Assembly (NCBI GenBank): GCA_963989245.1
Contig: OZ022344.1
Location: 11,930,231 to 11,994,230, forward strand
Origin: Nansenia antarctica
Lineage: Eukaryota; Chordata; Actinopteri; Argentiniformes; Microstomatidae
Direction of reading: 5' to 3'
Length of the DNA: 64,000 nt
The notes under the pieces are model-generated. The model worked only from the letters and a program-made list of their open reading frames with translations. It was not told where the DNA came from and did no database searches. The position numbers were made by a program, and so were the translations under genes. This document shows positions 1 to 11,892 of this stretch, in pieces; positions within the stretch are counted from its first letter, which is position 1, and every line of letters begins with the position of its first letter.

Positions 1-75
1 AATGACATGGCCAGCGGAACCTGACCAATGACATGGCCAGCGGAACCTGACCAATAACATGGCCAGAGGAACCAA
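1..75. repeat. Short tandem repeat, about 26-bp unit
   Basis: The unit beginning aatgacatggccagcggaac is repeated almost three times from the window edge. It lies downstream of arl8a. From here to 740 I see no gene; a palindrome-like stretch at 145-250 (tcctcactactggtcctgga against tctccagaaccaggagtgag) suggests a small degenerate MITE. Confidence 0.6.
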
Positions 76-738
76 AGCTTTAGTGTCTGCTGTAGCAGGA
101 CTAGAAGACATCAGGGAGGCTTCATGGACATTATACTAGTGACCAGTGCTCCTCACTACTGGTCCTGGAGAGCTGCAGCGCTGCAGGCTGATCCTAAGGG
201 ACGAAAACCTGGACCCACAGCAGCTCTCCAGAACCAGGAGTGAGGAGCACTGCTCTAGACAAACTGCACCATCATCGCAGAGATGACAGCAACAGCACTC
301 TTTAACAAGGCCTCCTTTCGGCCTTTCACAAAGACAGACTGAGAGTCTCGTACAAACTCCCAGAACTTCGGTGTAACGTTGTCATGATCCTCCTCCCACA
401 GTTAGCTACGTGAAGACGTTCTGCTCAACAAGGTAGCGTAGTACTGCCCCTGCTGGTTGGGAATGGTAGGACCACTGTCTAAGACTTGATATCGACACAC
501 TTAGTTGATCCGTGTGTTCCAATATGAACCAAACTCAACAGAAAACAAATTTGAAGTATGAAGAGCATGAATGACGTTGGTTTGCAGGTCTGTGAAGGTA
601 CCACTTTATCCTTCAGAGGAGAGATGTTTGTCACAAGAAGATTATTATTATTATTTTACAAAAACAAAATATGAACAGTGCAAGTAAAAGGTTCTCCATG
701 CCGTTCTCTGTGAGAACAGCAACAGACGAGGGGTCTTG

Positions 739-740
<2 letters not shown>

Positions 741-786
<46 letters not shown>

Positions 787-1060
787 GGGGGAGAGAAAGA
801 GAGGGATAGGGAGCGAGAGAGAAAGATAGTGGGTGGTGAGGGGGGGACATCAACAAAAAGACGGGGGCTATGGACAAGCTGTGGGGGACTGGGGAAGGGG
901 GGACAGGGTGCAGGCTTGCAGGGCAGTCTGAGGTAGGGGGCTGGGGTGGGGAGGGGGACAGGTGTTACGGGACTTGGGACGTTTGGGACAGAGTGGTGGG
1001 CAGACCCAGAGGAGCAGGGTGGGGGCAGGCCCGGCGGGGGTCTCAGGGATGGGTCGGAGC
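741..1060. repeat. (GA)n microsatellite and G-rich tract in the probable arl8a 3'UTR
   Basis: About 42 bp of pure GA at 741-783 is followed by G-rich DNA up to the arl8a stop codon at 1074. On the minus strand this is the region just after the stop, so it is probably 3'UTR. I saw no clear AATAAA signal for arl8a. Confidence 0.6.
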
Positions 1061-1073
1061 AAATGGGAGTTTC

Positions 1074-4000
1074 TCAGGAGCTCCTCTTAGTTCTGGAGTG
1101 CTGGATCAGCCACTGTAGTGTGATGTCTGGAGGAGGAGGAGGAGGAGGGAGACATCACACAGGGAACAACATCAGAATAATAACAACATGGGGAGAAGAG
1201 AAACAAATGCTGTCAAATTACCAGGTATGCTAGACGAAGGTAAACTAAGCTAGGGAAAAGTAAGCTAAGCTAAGCTAGGGGAAGGTAAGCTAAGCTAGGC
1301 CCTAGGGGAAGGTAAGCTAAGCTAGGGTAAGTTAAGCTATACTAGGGAAAGGTAAGCTAAGCTTGGGGAAGGTAAGCTAAGCTTGGGGAAGGAAAGCTAA
1401 GCTAGGGGAAGGTAAAATAAGCTGGGGGAAGGTAAGATAAGCTGGGGGAAGGTAAGCTATGCAACGGGAAGGGTGAATCAAACAAACCGATGTTGTCCTT
1501 CTCCTTGCAGGAAATGGAGTAACAGCAGATCTCTCTGTCCTGGATGGCTGACAGGTTCCTGTCGAGCACAGATAAAACATCAATAACACAGACGGACAGG
1601 AAGGGACAGACAGACACAGCCTCTCTTTGTCTTACTCACATCCTCTCGATCAGCTCCTTCTCATCCAGTGCCCCGGTAAGGTCCCTCTTGTTGCCCAGGA
1701 CCAGCACCTGAGACAGGGGGAGAACATGGTCACCATCAGCCTAACTCCACCCTCTGGCTGCGTCTCTGGTAATTTTTAAATAATTTTTGCTATTTAGCAG
1801 ACGCTTTTATCCAAAGCGACTTACAATTACGAATTACAGGGACATTCCCCCTGGAGTAACTGAGGGCTAAGTGCCTTACCCAAGGGCACACTAGTAGTGG
1901 TGTGGCTTCAGGCGGGATTTGAACTCACAACCTTCCGATCCCAAGTCCAACTCACTATCCACTAGACCTCCACTAGACCACCACTAGACCACCACTACCC
2001 CCACTATCTGGTCAGCATCAGCCTAACTTGTGGTAATATGGTATGGTATTACCCATCTAGCAGTGTGGTATGGTATAAACCATCTAGCAGCATATTGCAA
2101 TGCAATGGATTCCGTGAGTAATCCCCACTACAACATAGTTAATGTAGAGTAGTGGGGATTACTCACCGAATCCATTGCATTGCAATGTTTTGGCTTGACT
2201 AACGAGTGTGTCATTGATTTTCAACAACGTTGACATTTATTTTAGTTTTTTTAGAGTAAAAGTCTGAACATTTTGATTGGTTGGCAACTTGTTCCCGGTT
2301 TCACCAGCTGCTGTCTGTCACATATGGTATTAGCCATCCAGCAGCATGGTATGGTATTAGCCATCCAGCAGCATGGTATGGTATTAGCCATCCAGCAGCA
2401 TGGCAGTGTTTCCTCCAGGAATTTTTACAATGGTGGCGGGTAGTGCTGACCGCGCGCGGGTAGTGCTGATTTTTTCGCGTGCACGCGCGCTCAAAACAAC
2501 GACGTAATTTCAGCCAAAACTCGAATATGGCCCAAAAAAATAAAATGTTTTCCTGTACTTCTCCCGTGTGTCTCTTATTGTCTGTGTCTGCATGTTTTTC
2601 CAGCATGTAATTCCGTTGTCAATAAAAACAAAAACACTGATCTGACGGTTTTTTTCACAACGTTATTACTTGTCACTTTAAGCCCAGGAGGGAGTTAGCG
2701 ATTAGCGATGTTTAGCTTAGCTTAGTTTAACAGAAGTATCTTCACTTTTAACATGACTTCCCGTGGTCGTAGAGGGCTGGTCGACGGCTTAAAATGACCC
2801 TGTAGACCTTATCCAGCTATAGTCTTGTGTTTCTACCCCGGGCATAGCCGGTGTTATTCACGGACAAACACTCCTGTTAGAGTGGTTCTAGTACACTGGA
2901 CATAGGTAACACATAGAGAGGCTTCTCCTCTCTCTCTCCATCCTACACTACACTACACTACGCATCCTATACTACACTACACTACGCTAGCTCGCGGTGT
3001 TCGGGTGACAGCCAGGGCGCGTTCGTAAATACGCTCTGGAAATCTGATCAGCACTCACGGAATGCCTCTTGTCCAATCAAATGACTTGGTCCCTTTATGA
3101 CGTTGAACCCAGTGTGCGCTCCGGGGCTCTCAGAGCGAATTTACGAACGCAGCCTCAAGTTCAATACTCGCGACACACACGGACTGGTCCAGTTTCAGCG
3201 CTTGTGGGTGTGTCTAGCGCTGTGAAGGTCTGAAAAGCGGCCTAAATCTTTTTTTTTTTTTTTGGTTGAGAAATCTGAATGGTGGCGGAGGAAATTCCAT
3301 CGTGGCGGACCGCCACGATGAAATGCATGTAGAGGAAACACTGGCATGGTATGGTGTAAGAGCTCTAAGATAGACAGGCGGCGTAGGTAAATGATCAGCC
3401 AAACCGGGTCTAGGGGGGGTGTTATGATGGTGAGGGCATGGGCTATTTATGGGTTTGCTATGGTAAACCTAAGTACAGTTACTGTACTCACAGGGATCCC
3501 CTGCAGCTGGGGCTTGTCCAGAAGGTTGTGTAGTTCATTCTTAGACGCCTCGATCTTCTCTGGGTCGGCTGCATCCACCATATACCTGGAACATCACATG
3601 GCTTAATCAGTCTGAATCCACTACTGGTCCACTACTAGAGGGATAGAGAGTCAGAGGTGGTACTCACACAATGGCACTGACTCCTCTGCAGTAACGCTCC
3701 CACATACTCCTGAATCGAGGCTGGCCACCGATGTCCCACAGCTGGAGGGAAGCAAGACAACGTTACTCACACCACTATACACTGCACCGTCTAATAACTC
3801 ACACCTCTACACAGTCTAAATACACTACTAACAATACTCACCCTATTACACACTGCATTCTAAACAAGTTACTCACAACATTTAAGCTTCTTGAAAATAT
3901 AATATTTAAATCTCTTCCCTCAGGCACATGGTCATCCAGTGGTGACCATTGAGTGGCTAGGCAGGTCTGTGTCATGGCTGGCCCTTAGTTTGGCAATAGG

Positions 4001-4690
4001 CTAGATACAGTCGTAGTAGTAGCAGCAGCAGTAGTAGTAGTAGCAGTAGTAGTAGGTTTCAAAATATCCACATCGCAGTCGTAGTAGTAATAGTTGTAGT
4101 CGTAGTATACTCGTGGGTATGTATATATGGTATGTACTACTGACCTTGATGGTGACGTTTCCCTTGGTGATCTTCCTCATGTTGAAGCCCACAGTTGGAA
4201 TCATGTCTTCACTGAACTGGCCGGACTGCAGGACAGACAGAATTATTAGACATACATAATAACATATTCAAAGGTTAGCACCAGAGTGTTGTGGCCAAAG
4301 CAATCAGCCAAGTAATTTACATGTTAGCCAAACTATCTACCAAAAAGGCTCTAAGCAAATATATTTATATAGCAATATATAACAGCTGTATTTGTTCGAG
4401 TTAAATATACATTAATTCGCTTGGTTGTAACAGCGGTAGCTACATTTGATGATTTCGATTGTTTGATGCACAACATCTCGGATCAGTTCAACAACAACAA
4501 TGGACAAGACAGCGAACTAGACAGTTAGCCAAGCGAGCCGATTTCGGTCGTACGCCGGCTAACTTACCGCAATCACGTTTACGAAGGTTGTCTTGCCGGA
4601 ATACTGGAGTCCCACCAGCGTCAACTCCATCTCCTCTTTCCAGAAGAGAGCCTTGAACCAGTCAAGGAGTTTGTTGATCAACGCGATCAT
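1074..4690 (-). CDS. arl8a: ADP-ribosylation factor-like GTPase 8A (complete, seven exons)
   Basis: Seven exons on the minus strand: 4690-4568, 4225-4145, 3741-3668, 3585-3492, 1707-1640, 1558-1488 and 1126-1074. All introns are GT-AG and all phases join exactly, giving 187 residues; human ARL8A and ARL8B have 186. Visible motifs are the P-loop GLQYSGKT (27-34), switch region TVGFN (52-56), WDIGGQ (70-75), NKRD (130-133) and SCK (163-165). The N-terminus, MIALINKLLDWFKALFWKEE, is the amphipathic helix of this family and matches ARL8A better than ARL8B. There is no Gly2, so no myristoylation site. Family knowledge: ARL8 sits on lysosomes, is recruited by BORC, and recruits kinesin-1 adaptors and HOPS for lysosome movement and fusion. 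The C-terminus (SRTKRSS) is one residue longer than in mammals. ptpn7 lies next upstream in the same orientation, as in human. Introns hold a minisatellite, a hairpin and a hAT element. Very secure as ARL8; the a/b paralogue choice rests on sequence plus synteny. Confidence 0.96.
1236..1465. repeat. Minisatellite in arl8a intron 6, about 20-bp unit
   Basis: About ten imperfect copies of ggggaaggtaagctaagcta lie in the intron between exon 6 (ending 1488) and exon 7 (starting 1126). Several units contain ggtaag, which resembles a donor on the plus strand but not on the transcribed strand. Confidence 0.8.
1785..1990 (-). repeat. Dispersed fish repeat with LINE/SINE 3'-tail motif
   Basis: Contains tttagcagacgcttttatcc followed by aaagcgacttacaatt, the conserved 3' tail shared by many fish L2-type LINEs and SINEs, seen here in reverse complement. 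Other tail copies occur at 8800-8880, 14087-14271, 48720-48775 and 63780-63835. It lies within arl8a intron 4. Confidence 0.65.
2094..2186. repeat. Near-perfect hairpin, 36-bp arms and 21-bp loop
   Basis: Arms 2094-2129 and 2151-2186 are reverse complements with one mismatch (ttgcaatgcaatggattc at the outer end). Probably a tiny MITE or a fold-back remnant inside arl8a intron 4. The flanking agcagcatggtatggtatt units at 2325-2400 are a short separate tandem repeat. Confidence 0.75.
2404..3343. mobile_element. hAT-like non-autonomous element in arl8a intron 4
   Basis: The left end is cagtgtttcctccaggaa; the right end read in reverse is cagtgtttcctctacatgc, a terminal inverted repeat. The 6-bp direct repeat gcatgg flanks it at 2398-2403 and 3344-3349. 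Length 940 bp with no transposase frame. It includes ccgccacgatg near the right end, which I associate with a common fish hAT-like family. Confidence 0.75.
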
Positions 4691-5138
4691 CTTGGGAAGG
4701 GTTGTGCTGGCACTTGTTAGAACTGGACCCTGCTACTAGCCAGCTAGCTAACGTTACAAGTCTGTCTATCTCGCTTGCTGTGACAACACACTGTACCTCG
4801 AACAACGGGCGAATATTGTGCCTGTTGTGAATAGAAGAAAGGCTACGTTGTGTCCACGTGTTGGCTGTCTGATGTAATCTGTGTTTTTATGTTAAATCGC
4901 TTGTTTACTCCGCGTCTCTGCTACCTGTCTGTCTTCTCTTCTCAAGGCTTGTCCTTCCGTGTTGGGGTGGGGTTTGACAGTTACGCACGGAGAGCGGCGT
5001 CACGTAAAGAGGGTACTGGACGTGAATGTTTCTGACGCTTCACGAGGGTAGACCCCCTGGTGGAGAGATTATATTATTATTGTTGTTATTATTCAGTGGA
5101 GTTTTACGGCGGTTGGCATCCTACGCTACTGGTTAGAG

Positions 5139-5368
5139 CAGGGGTCTTCAACCTTTTTCAACCCAAGGACCCCTTGGATGAGAGACAAATAGAACAGGGA
5201 CCCCACATGTAATATATATTTTTAAAATGTCTCACATTTTAAAGCCTATAATAACTTTTATATTTACTTCATTCACCTTTTATTTCACCGTATTAACCTA
5301 TTTATAAACTGGGTTATTAGCCTATATGTGTTTATGATTGATAAAACATTCATGCATAATTATGATCG

Positions 5369-5435
<67 letters not shown>

Positions 5436-5445
5436 AAGACCACTG
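5139..5445. mobile_element. hAT MITE, 307 bp, perfect 8-bp target duplication
   Basis: Starts caggggtcttcaacc and ends ggtcttcaacaac in reverse complement after cagt. It is flanked by the perfect 8-bp direct repeat ggttagag at 5131-5138 and 5446-5453. The right half is a (TTA)n/(TTG)n microsatellite at 5368-5434. No coding capacity. Confidence 0.85.
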
Positions 5446-5824
5446 GGTTAGAGAGATTGACTATTATAGTGGCCATAAAGTATTTCACATGTATTATATC
5501 AATTTCAGACAGATGGGAAATTGCACTTCAGTCACGACTTTTAGTTATGTCTGAAAGGGAACGCTACAGCTTTTTAGTTTGAAAACTAAACCTACTCGGG
5601 GATAGAATACTATATGCACACTGTACACAAAATGAGGTGGAAACCGAGCTGCACAGAACTAAAACACTACATCGTCAATGGTATAACATTGTAAACGACA
5701 AATCGTTGTATTGTTTAGTTTTATTTGCGTGTAATTACTATTCTGTTGAAAGTGTTGTGTGTACAATGACAATAAATATCATTAATTCATTCATGTTTAC
5801 TGTTACATTTATATTGGTTATTTA

Positions 5825-6035
5825 ATTTTGGTTTATCTGTAATTTCACTTGCTTTGGCAATATAAACTGTTGTTTCCCATGCCAATAAAGCCCTTTGAAT
5901 TGAACTGAATTGAACAGTTTCGTAACGATACGGCTGCCATGTCCTCTGTCTGAAAGGCAAGCCGCAGCTGAAGAGGCAGTGTGGGCGGAATGTAGGTCGG
6001 TTGCCGTGCGACTGATAGTTGAACTGTCAATCAAT
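5825..6035 (+). repeat. Dispersed repeat family (copy 1)
   Basis: Shares tttcacttgctttggcaat, a tract like ttgaattgaactgaattgaa, and gcctttcagacag-type sequence in reverse with 13555-13730 and 14465-14650, and partly with 18440-18515. This is a middle-repetitive SINE- or LINE-tail-like family. No coding frame is convincing. Confidence 0.6.
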
Positions 6036-6285
6036 CGAATCAGATGTCAACAAGTGGGTTGAGGCTGCCCAGGCTGCCCAAGTTAGCATGATCCAGATTC
6101 CTGTCCAGGGCCGGCCCTAAGACTTTTGTAGACCTAAACGAGATTTTTAATGTGCCCCCCCACACACACACACGTTTTGTCGGGGGTTGGAGTTTTCGAT
6201 TGACAGGTGTTTTCGATAGGCGGGTGTTTAATCGACATGGGGGGGCATAATAAAAATTGGCATCAATCCACACACAATACCCCAT

Positions 6286-6560
6286 GAGCTAGGGTTAAGT
6301 CTGGAGCTAGGGTTAGGGCTGGAGCTAGGGTTAGGGCTGGAGCTAGGGTTAGGGCTGGAGCTAGGGTTAAGGCTGGAGCTAGGGTTAGGCCTGGAGCTAG
6401 GGTTAGGGCTGGAGCTAGGGTTAAGTCTGGAGCTAGGGTTATGGCTGGAGCTAGTGTTAGGACCGGAGCTAGGGTTAGGCCTGGAGCTAGGGTTAAGGCT
6501 GGAGCTAGGGTTAGGGCTTGAGGTAGAGTTAAGGATGGAGCTAGGGTTAGGCCTGGAGCC
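6286..6560. repeat. Telomere-like 18-bp minisatellite
   Basis: About fifteen copies of gctagggttagggctgga with variants. A block of about 95 bp with the same order of variants recurs at 8966-9080, on the far side of a transposon mosaic. A reverse-complement run of the same unit follows at 9081-9140. Confidence 0.85.
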
Positions 6561-6800
6561 AAAGACATATTACTGAACGGGCCTACCGGGCCCAGGCCCA
6601 GGGGCCCCAGAGATCAGGGGGCCCTTTGAATTTCTTGTCGCAGGGATGCCGGTAGAAAATGTCCTACTGTAACTAGGACAAATGAGATTCCTTATATGAA
6701 CGTAAAAAACTATTTTGAATATACTTTTGAATATACTATTTTGAACAGTTTTATAGGGGCCCACGTCTTGCAAAAAAAAGAGAAGCTTGTGTGGGCTACA

Positions 6801-6880
6801 TAGTTTCTATAGCCTACTCAGATTCTAATGCGAATACAGGCTGCATTCCCATTAGATTAATGAGTAGGCTATAGAAACTA
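6801..6880. repeat. Hairpin with perfect 20-bp arms
   Basis: tagtttctatagcctactca at 6801-6820 is the exact reverse complement of 6861-6880. It lies just before the hAT transposase fragment and may be part of the same degraded element. Confidence 0.7.
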
Positions 6881-6959
6881 GACACTAGAGGGCGCCATTA
6901 AAGTTTGTGTACTGGGGACAGGTCACGAGGTCACACTGGTGCAGGTCTTTTACAGATCT

Positions 6960-7273
6960 TTTATTAAGGCTGAAGATGATAAAAGCCCACAAGGACAACT
7001 CCGTGTAATTATCGATTGTGGCCTGCAATCTTTCCAAATGTCTATGTTGCGCTGCGGCTATTTTTGACTCTGCCTGTAACCAATTGCGATGGGGAGCGGT
7101 CATTCTCTGTGCTGTCCAGGATTAAAAACGAATTGCGGACTAAAATGACGCAACACCGTCTCAAGGCTCTTTCTCTCATGGCAATTGAGAGCGAACTGAC
7201 CAAATCACTGGACTTTAATGATATCGTGGATGATTTTGCACGAAGCAGAGCCAGGAAAAAATGCATTGCATAA
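6960..7273 (+). pseudogene. hAT transposase C-terminal (dimerisation) fragment
   Basis: The frame ending at 7273 reads LRLFLTLPVTNCDGERSFSV and continues with SRIKNELRT and RLKALSLMAIE. This is the hAT-family C-terminal dimerisation signature (P-V-T-N-C-x-x-E-R-S-F-S). Everything upstream of it (ribonuclease-H-like catalytic core, BED finger) is missing, so this is a truncated relic. Closest in style to ZMYM1-like hAT proteins of fish. Confidence 0.8.
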
Positions 7274-7559
7274 GGTAAGACTATTTTATGATTATATTTA
7301 GTCTTATAAAGCCATCCTGTGGTTGCTATATATGACACCATAGTGTTGCCAATTGTTTTTGGTTGAAAGCGGTGTATTTTGTTACTGTACATGTACTGTT
7401 GTTGGCTTCAATTGAGTGTGGCATGCCTGTGTTGTAAATCCTGTGTCATTGAAATACAGGTGAATTTTTTCTAGTTATTGTGCTGTTGGCTTTGAGTGTT
7501 CCTCCGCTGTAAAACCTGTTGAGATGCAGGTGAACGTAGGCTATGTCTTATATGCTGTT

Positions 7560-8880
7560 GGCATTGTGTTTACTTGCGCTCTCTGGGGAACTCCACTGGA
7601 GTTCCCCAGGGTTCCGTCCTAGGGCCCCTACTCTTCTCCCTCTACACCAAGTCTCTTGGCTCGGTAATCTCTTCACATGGGCTCTCCTACCACAGCTACG
7701 CAGACGACACTCAACTCTTCCTGTCCTTCCCCCCGTCTGATGTACACGTGGCAACCCGTATCTCAGCATGTCTCGCTGACATTTCAACTTGGATGGTTGA
7801 CCACCATCTCAAGCTCAATCTTAACAAGACCGAGCTCCTCTTCATCCCCGGGAAAGCCTGCCCTCTCCAAGACTTCTCCATCACAGTGGAGAACTCTACT
7901 GTAACCCCCTCCCTGACAGCCAAGAACCTTGGAGTGATCCTGGATAACCGACTATCCTGTGCGGAGAACATTGCAGCAACGGCTCGCTCCTGCAGATTCC
8001 TCCTCTACAACATCAGAAGGATACGACCATTCCTTACCAGAGAGGCAGCGCAACTCTTGACCCAGGCACTGGTCATCTCCCACCTGGATTACTGCAATGT
8101 ACTCCTGGCTGGGCTCCCCGCTTCAGCCATTAGACCTCTGCAGCTCATCCAGAATGCTGCTGCCCGGCTGGTATTCAACCTCCCCAAATACTCGCATGTC
8201 ACCCCTCTCCTTCGCACCCTGCACTGGCTCCCGATAGCAGCTCGCATCAGATTCAAGACCCTGGTGCTTGCATACCAGGCAGCTAAAGGGACAGCCCCTG
8301 CCTACCTGAAGGAAATGGTAACCCCCCAAACCCCTGCCCGCTCACTCCGTTCCTCCACCTCGGCTGGCCGACTGGCCCCACCTCCTCTACACAGCAGTCG
8401 GGCTGCCCGATCACGTCTCTTCACAACACTGGCTCCCCGCTGGTGGAATGAGCTCCCCACGGCTGTCAGAACGGCAAAGTCACTACCCATCTTCCGTCGT
8501 AGACTGAAGACCCATCTCTTCAGGTTACATCTTAACTGCTCCTCCTGAGACATCTTCTGACCCTCACCACTACGTCTCCTAAAGACACCCGCTTTCCCCT
8601 TTACTGTGTCCCTAAGAACTTCTACTGCCCCCCTTGTACTGTTTCTCAGTTTCTCCAGTAATTTAAAAAAAAAAAAAACGTTTTAGTAGAAGGCGATAAT
8701 AGGGAGAAGGTTTTTCCTTCTATCAGTGGCCCCGGGCCCGAGCTAGAGTACTCTTCCTGCAATGAATAGTGGACTGCTGATTCACATGCTTAGTATTCAA
8801 ATGTATTGATTGTAAGTCGCTTTGGAATAAGGCGTCTGCTAAATGCCAAAAATGTAAATGTAAATGTAAATGTAAAAAAA
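7560..8880 (+). mobile_element. 5'-truncated L2-type LINE with 3' tail
   Basis: The RT-bearing frame at 7574-8548 is followed by an untranslated tail ending tgtaagtcgctttggaataa, then ggcgtctgctaaatgcc and a (tgtaaa)n tail. This tail is typical of fish L2/CR1 LINEs. The 5' part (endonuclease and first RT motifs) is absent, as expected after incomplete reverse transcription. It lies inside the mosaic that interrupts the telomere-like minisatellite. Confidence 0.85.
7574..8548 (+). pseudogene. LINE ORF2 C-terminal part (reverse transcriptase from palm motif on)
   Basis: Translates to about 320 residues: TGVPQGSVLGPLLFSLY (RT motif B), then YADDTQLFL (catalytic YADD, motif C), then the long C-terminal domain with LDYCNVLLAGLP and LHWLPIAARIRFK, typical of L2/CR1-clade LINEs. 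It is open for its whole length, which suggests fairly recent insertion. It lacks the endonuclease and motif A and cannot be autonomous. The first residues before TGVPQ read from unrelated DNA, so the nominal start is not a real initiation site. Confidence 0.85.
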
Positions 8881-8965
8881 AAAAGTGTTTGCGCTGGGGA
8901 GGGGGGGGGGGCCTTTCTACACGTCCAGGCCCAGGGGCCCATTTTTTCATGATCCGTCTATGCCT

Positions 8966-9145
8966 GGAGCTAGGGTTAAGGCTGGAGCTAGGGTTATGGC
9001 TGGAGCTAGTGTTAGGACCGGAGCTAGGGTTAGGCCTGGAGCTAGGATTAAGGCTGGAGCTAGGGTTTGGGCTTGAGGTAGGGCTAACCCTAACCCTAGC
9101 TCCAGCCCTAACCCTAGCTCCAGGCCTAACCCTAGCTCCGTCGAA
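8966..9145. repeat. Second block of telomere-like minisatellite, with inverted end
   Basis: Repeats the ttatggctggagctagtgtt variant block of the first array, then switches to the complementary unit (ccctaaccctagctccagcc) from about 9081. The array is therefore duplicated around the transposon mosaic and turns inside out at its right end. Confidence 0.8.
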
Positions 9146-10390
9146 GCGGGAGGCGCATGCTGATGGAAGAATCTGTGTTCACGCGAGCTGCATGTAAGAA
9201 CGTAGCAAGTATGTGCATACAACATCGTATCTGGTAGCCTACTGATACTTTCAAATCGCAAGTTGTTTCATCCGGTAACATAAGTTACTGGTTTACTTTT
9301 CTCTGTTCTCTGTTCTCTTTTTCGGGGTGATGGAGGAGAGATTGGCAGTGAAATTCCAGATAAAATCCATGATGGGACTTTGCTCATCATCCTCCATCCT
9401 CACACACTCATGTCTTTCCCCCTCCATTAATCTTCTGTTATTCAACACAAGTGTGAAAACGGATTGTATCCTTTATCTCAGAGACACTATGGCATACCGT
9501 TCTTAAATAGGCCTACTCACTTAATTTATTATTATTATTATTATTATAATTATTATTATTAATAATTACAATTTACAATACAAATACAACAATTGGGGGT
9601 CCCTCAAAAAAAATTGGAGTGCGCTATGCGCACACAAGATCAACCGCCAATGCCTCATTCTGACCCAGGAAAAACCCTGGTATGTTGTACAGTATAACAT
9701 GATAGCCATTTATGAGCAATGCACTGTATATACGATGATGACCAAGGGTCTTTCTGCTGTTGACCAAGGGGCTGAGTCCTGTTGATGGGGCCCAATTTTC
9801 TGTAGGCTACTGTATTTGTTTATTAAGATTTCATATGATATATTGTCAGAATTTGTCTTGTTTGATCAAATGTTCCAATTATTTAAATTTCTTGTGCTGG
9901 TTTATTATGAACGACATGTAGAATTGCAGGAAACTATCACAAATAATTGGGTGGGAGAGAGGGGCCGCCACTGCCAAAACGTGCACAGTTTTGGGTCGCT
10001 CCACCGCCAAACAAATCTCACTCCAGACTTTTGGTGAAACTTGGAACTGGATTTACTTGGGTTTACCCTCCACTACACCACATATCATTGTATTATCAAC
10101 ATGTTCAACCCTCTCAAGACTCTAGTGAACACCCTGAAGTGTTGTGTATGAGAGCCACAGGCTGATGCAGCAGTAGGGGAATAACAACTATATTATACAG
10201 TGAAAAGATACAGATGTTAATCTTGTCAACTCAAATGAAGGCAGACTCCAAATAATTACAGACAAGAACTCTTCATTCAAAAATGTATTTATCACAGTGG
10301 CAAAAATAAAGAAACAGGAAACACATTACCCCACCAATGACCACATACACCAATTCCTCAATGCCATCATAAGCTGTAGTCTAAGCCTAA
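9146..10390. other. Intergenic stretch without a recognisable gene
   Basis: AT-rich DNA with a (ATT)n microsatellite near 9525-9565. No ORF looks like a known protein. It separates the minisatellite block from the ptpn7 3' end. Confidence 0.5.
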
Positions 10391-10690
10391 AACGTAACCC
10401 TAAACCTAAACCATAACCCTATCCCTAACCCCTCCTAACCCTATCCATTTGTAGCCTAGAATCCTTCCTGAATCAGGCAGAGCTTGGGGATGAGGTATGG
10501 GGCAGGGGATGAGGTTGGGGCCAGGGGAGGCAGGGCCAAGGGATGAGGTTGGGGCCAGGGGAGGCAGGGGAGGCAGGGCCAAGGGATGAGGTTGGGGCCA
10601 GGGGAGGCAGGGGGGGCAGGGGAGGCAGGTCCAAAGGATGAGGTTGGGGCCAGGGGAGGCAGGGCCAAGGGATGAGGTTGTGGCAGGGTA
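10390..10690. repeat. Telomere-like tract and GC-rich minisatellite downstream of ptpn7
   Basis: Degenerate cctaaccctaa units at 10390-10448 are followed by several copies of gatgaggttggggccagggg plus variable aggcagggccaag segments (10495-10683). No coding meaning is likely. Confidence 0.75.
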
Positions 10691-10740
10691 TCCATCAGAG
10701 CAACGCATCCGGGTATTTTGGATTATGGACAATAAACTGT

Positions 10741-10746
10741 TTTATT
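10741..10746 (-). promoter_or_regulatory. Probable ptpn7 polyadenylation signal
   Basis: tttatt on the plus strand reads AATAAA on the ptpn7 strand, about 300 nt after the stop codon at 11047. It is the first canonical hexamer downstream of the gene that I noticed. Confidence 0.5.
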
Positions 10747-10884
10747 AAACTGGTCTCTAAAAGTAAACCAGTTCTTAGAAGGTTCGCAAGTTGAACTAAC
10801 TGCGATCCGGCACTAGCACCAGTCCAGAACTAGAACTAGGTTCACGTTGGTGGAAAGTGGGTATACGTAGTCTTCGTTTCTCTC

Positions 10885-11058
10885 CTGGGGGTTCAGGGCT
10901 GTTTCAGGACTGGTTCAAGATTGGTTCAGGGCTGGTTCAGGGTTGGGTCAAGGTTGGTTCAGGGCTGTTTCAGGACTGGTTCAGGGTTGGGTCAAGGTTG
11001 GTTCAGGGCTGGTTCAGGGCTGGTTCAGGGTTGGGTCAAGGTTGGTTCAGGGCTGGCT
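10885..11058. repeat. Minisatellite in the ptpn7 3'UTR touching the stop codon
   Basis: Repeats of ggttcagggctggttcaggg and gttgggtcaag run right up to and over the TGA at 11049-11047. The last few ptpn7 codons abut the array, so array growth could alter the C-terminus. Confidence 0.75.
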
Positions 11059-11411
11059 GGTGGACTCCCCCGTCTCTGGGCTGATGTGGCCCCCCTCCAG
11101 CTGTCTGCTGTACTGGGCCAGTGTGAGGTAGAGGAACTGGTACTGCTCACTGGTCTGGATCATACCACCTCTGAGGGGGGCAGGGGGAATAGTGTGTGGG
11201 TAAATGCTCCCACAGTGATTCTGTGTGAGAGTGTGTGCATGTGTCTGCCTGTGTGTGTGTCTGTATGTGTGTCTGTGTGTTTGTGTGTGTCTATGTTTGT
11301 GTGTGTGTGTGTGTGTGTGCGTGTGTGTTTGTATGTGTGTGTGTGTGTGTGTCTGTGTGTGCATGTCTGTGTGTGTCTGTCTGTATGTATGTCTGTGTGT
11401 TCTTGTGTGTC

Positions 11412-11453
<42 letters not shown>

Positions 11454-11799
11454 ACCTGTCTAGGCGAAGCTGACAGACGATCCTCAGCACGTCCACCTGA
11501 CTGGTGTGTTTCAGCTGTAGACATCCGATACTGCTGGCTATGAAGCAGCCTGTCCTCCCAATCCCGGCACTGAGAGACACCACAATATCATTATATATCA
11601 CTATACTGTACGCCATCTTGGTATGGACTGGCGGCAGGGGAGGCTGGTGGAGGTAGACATTGGAGGACAGGCTGATAATAATGCATGGAACGGAATGAGG
11701 AATGGTATCAGACGGGTACCGGACATATACTATGTTATACCGTTATCTTCCACTACTACACCATATCAACGCACACACACGCACGCACGCACGCACACG

Positions 11800-11892
<93 letters not shown>

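Noticed and set aside
6286..6560. A true chromosome end, suggested by ttaggg-like units
   Set aside because: Units are 18 bp with only one ttaggg-like core each and lie inside gene-bearing DNA. They are interstitial minisatellites.
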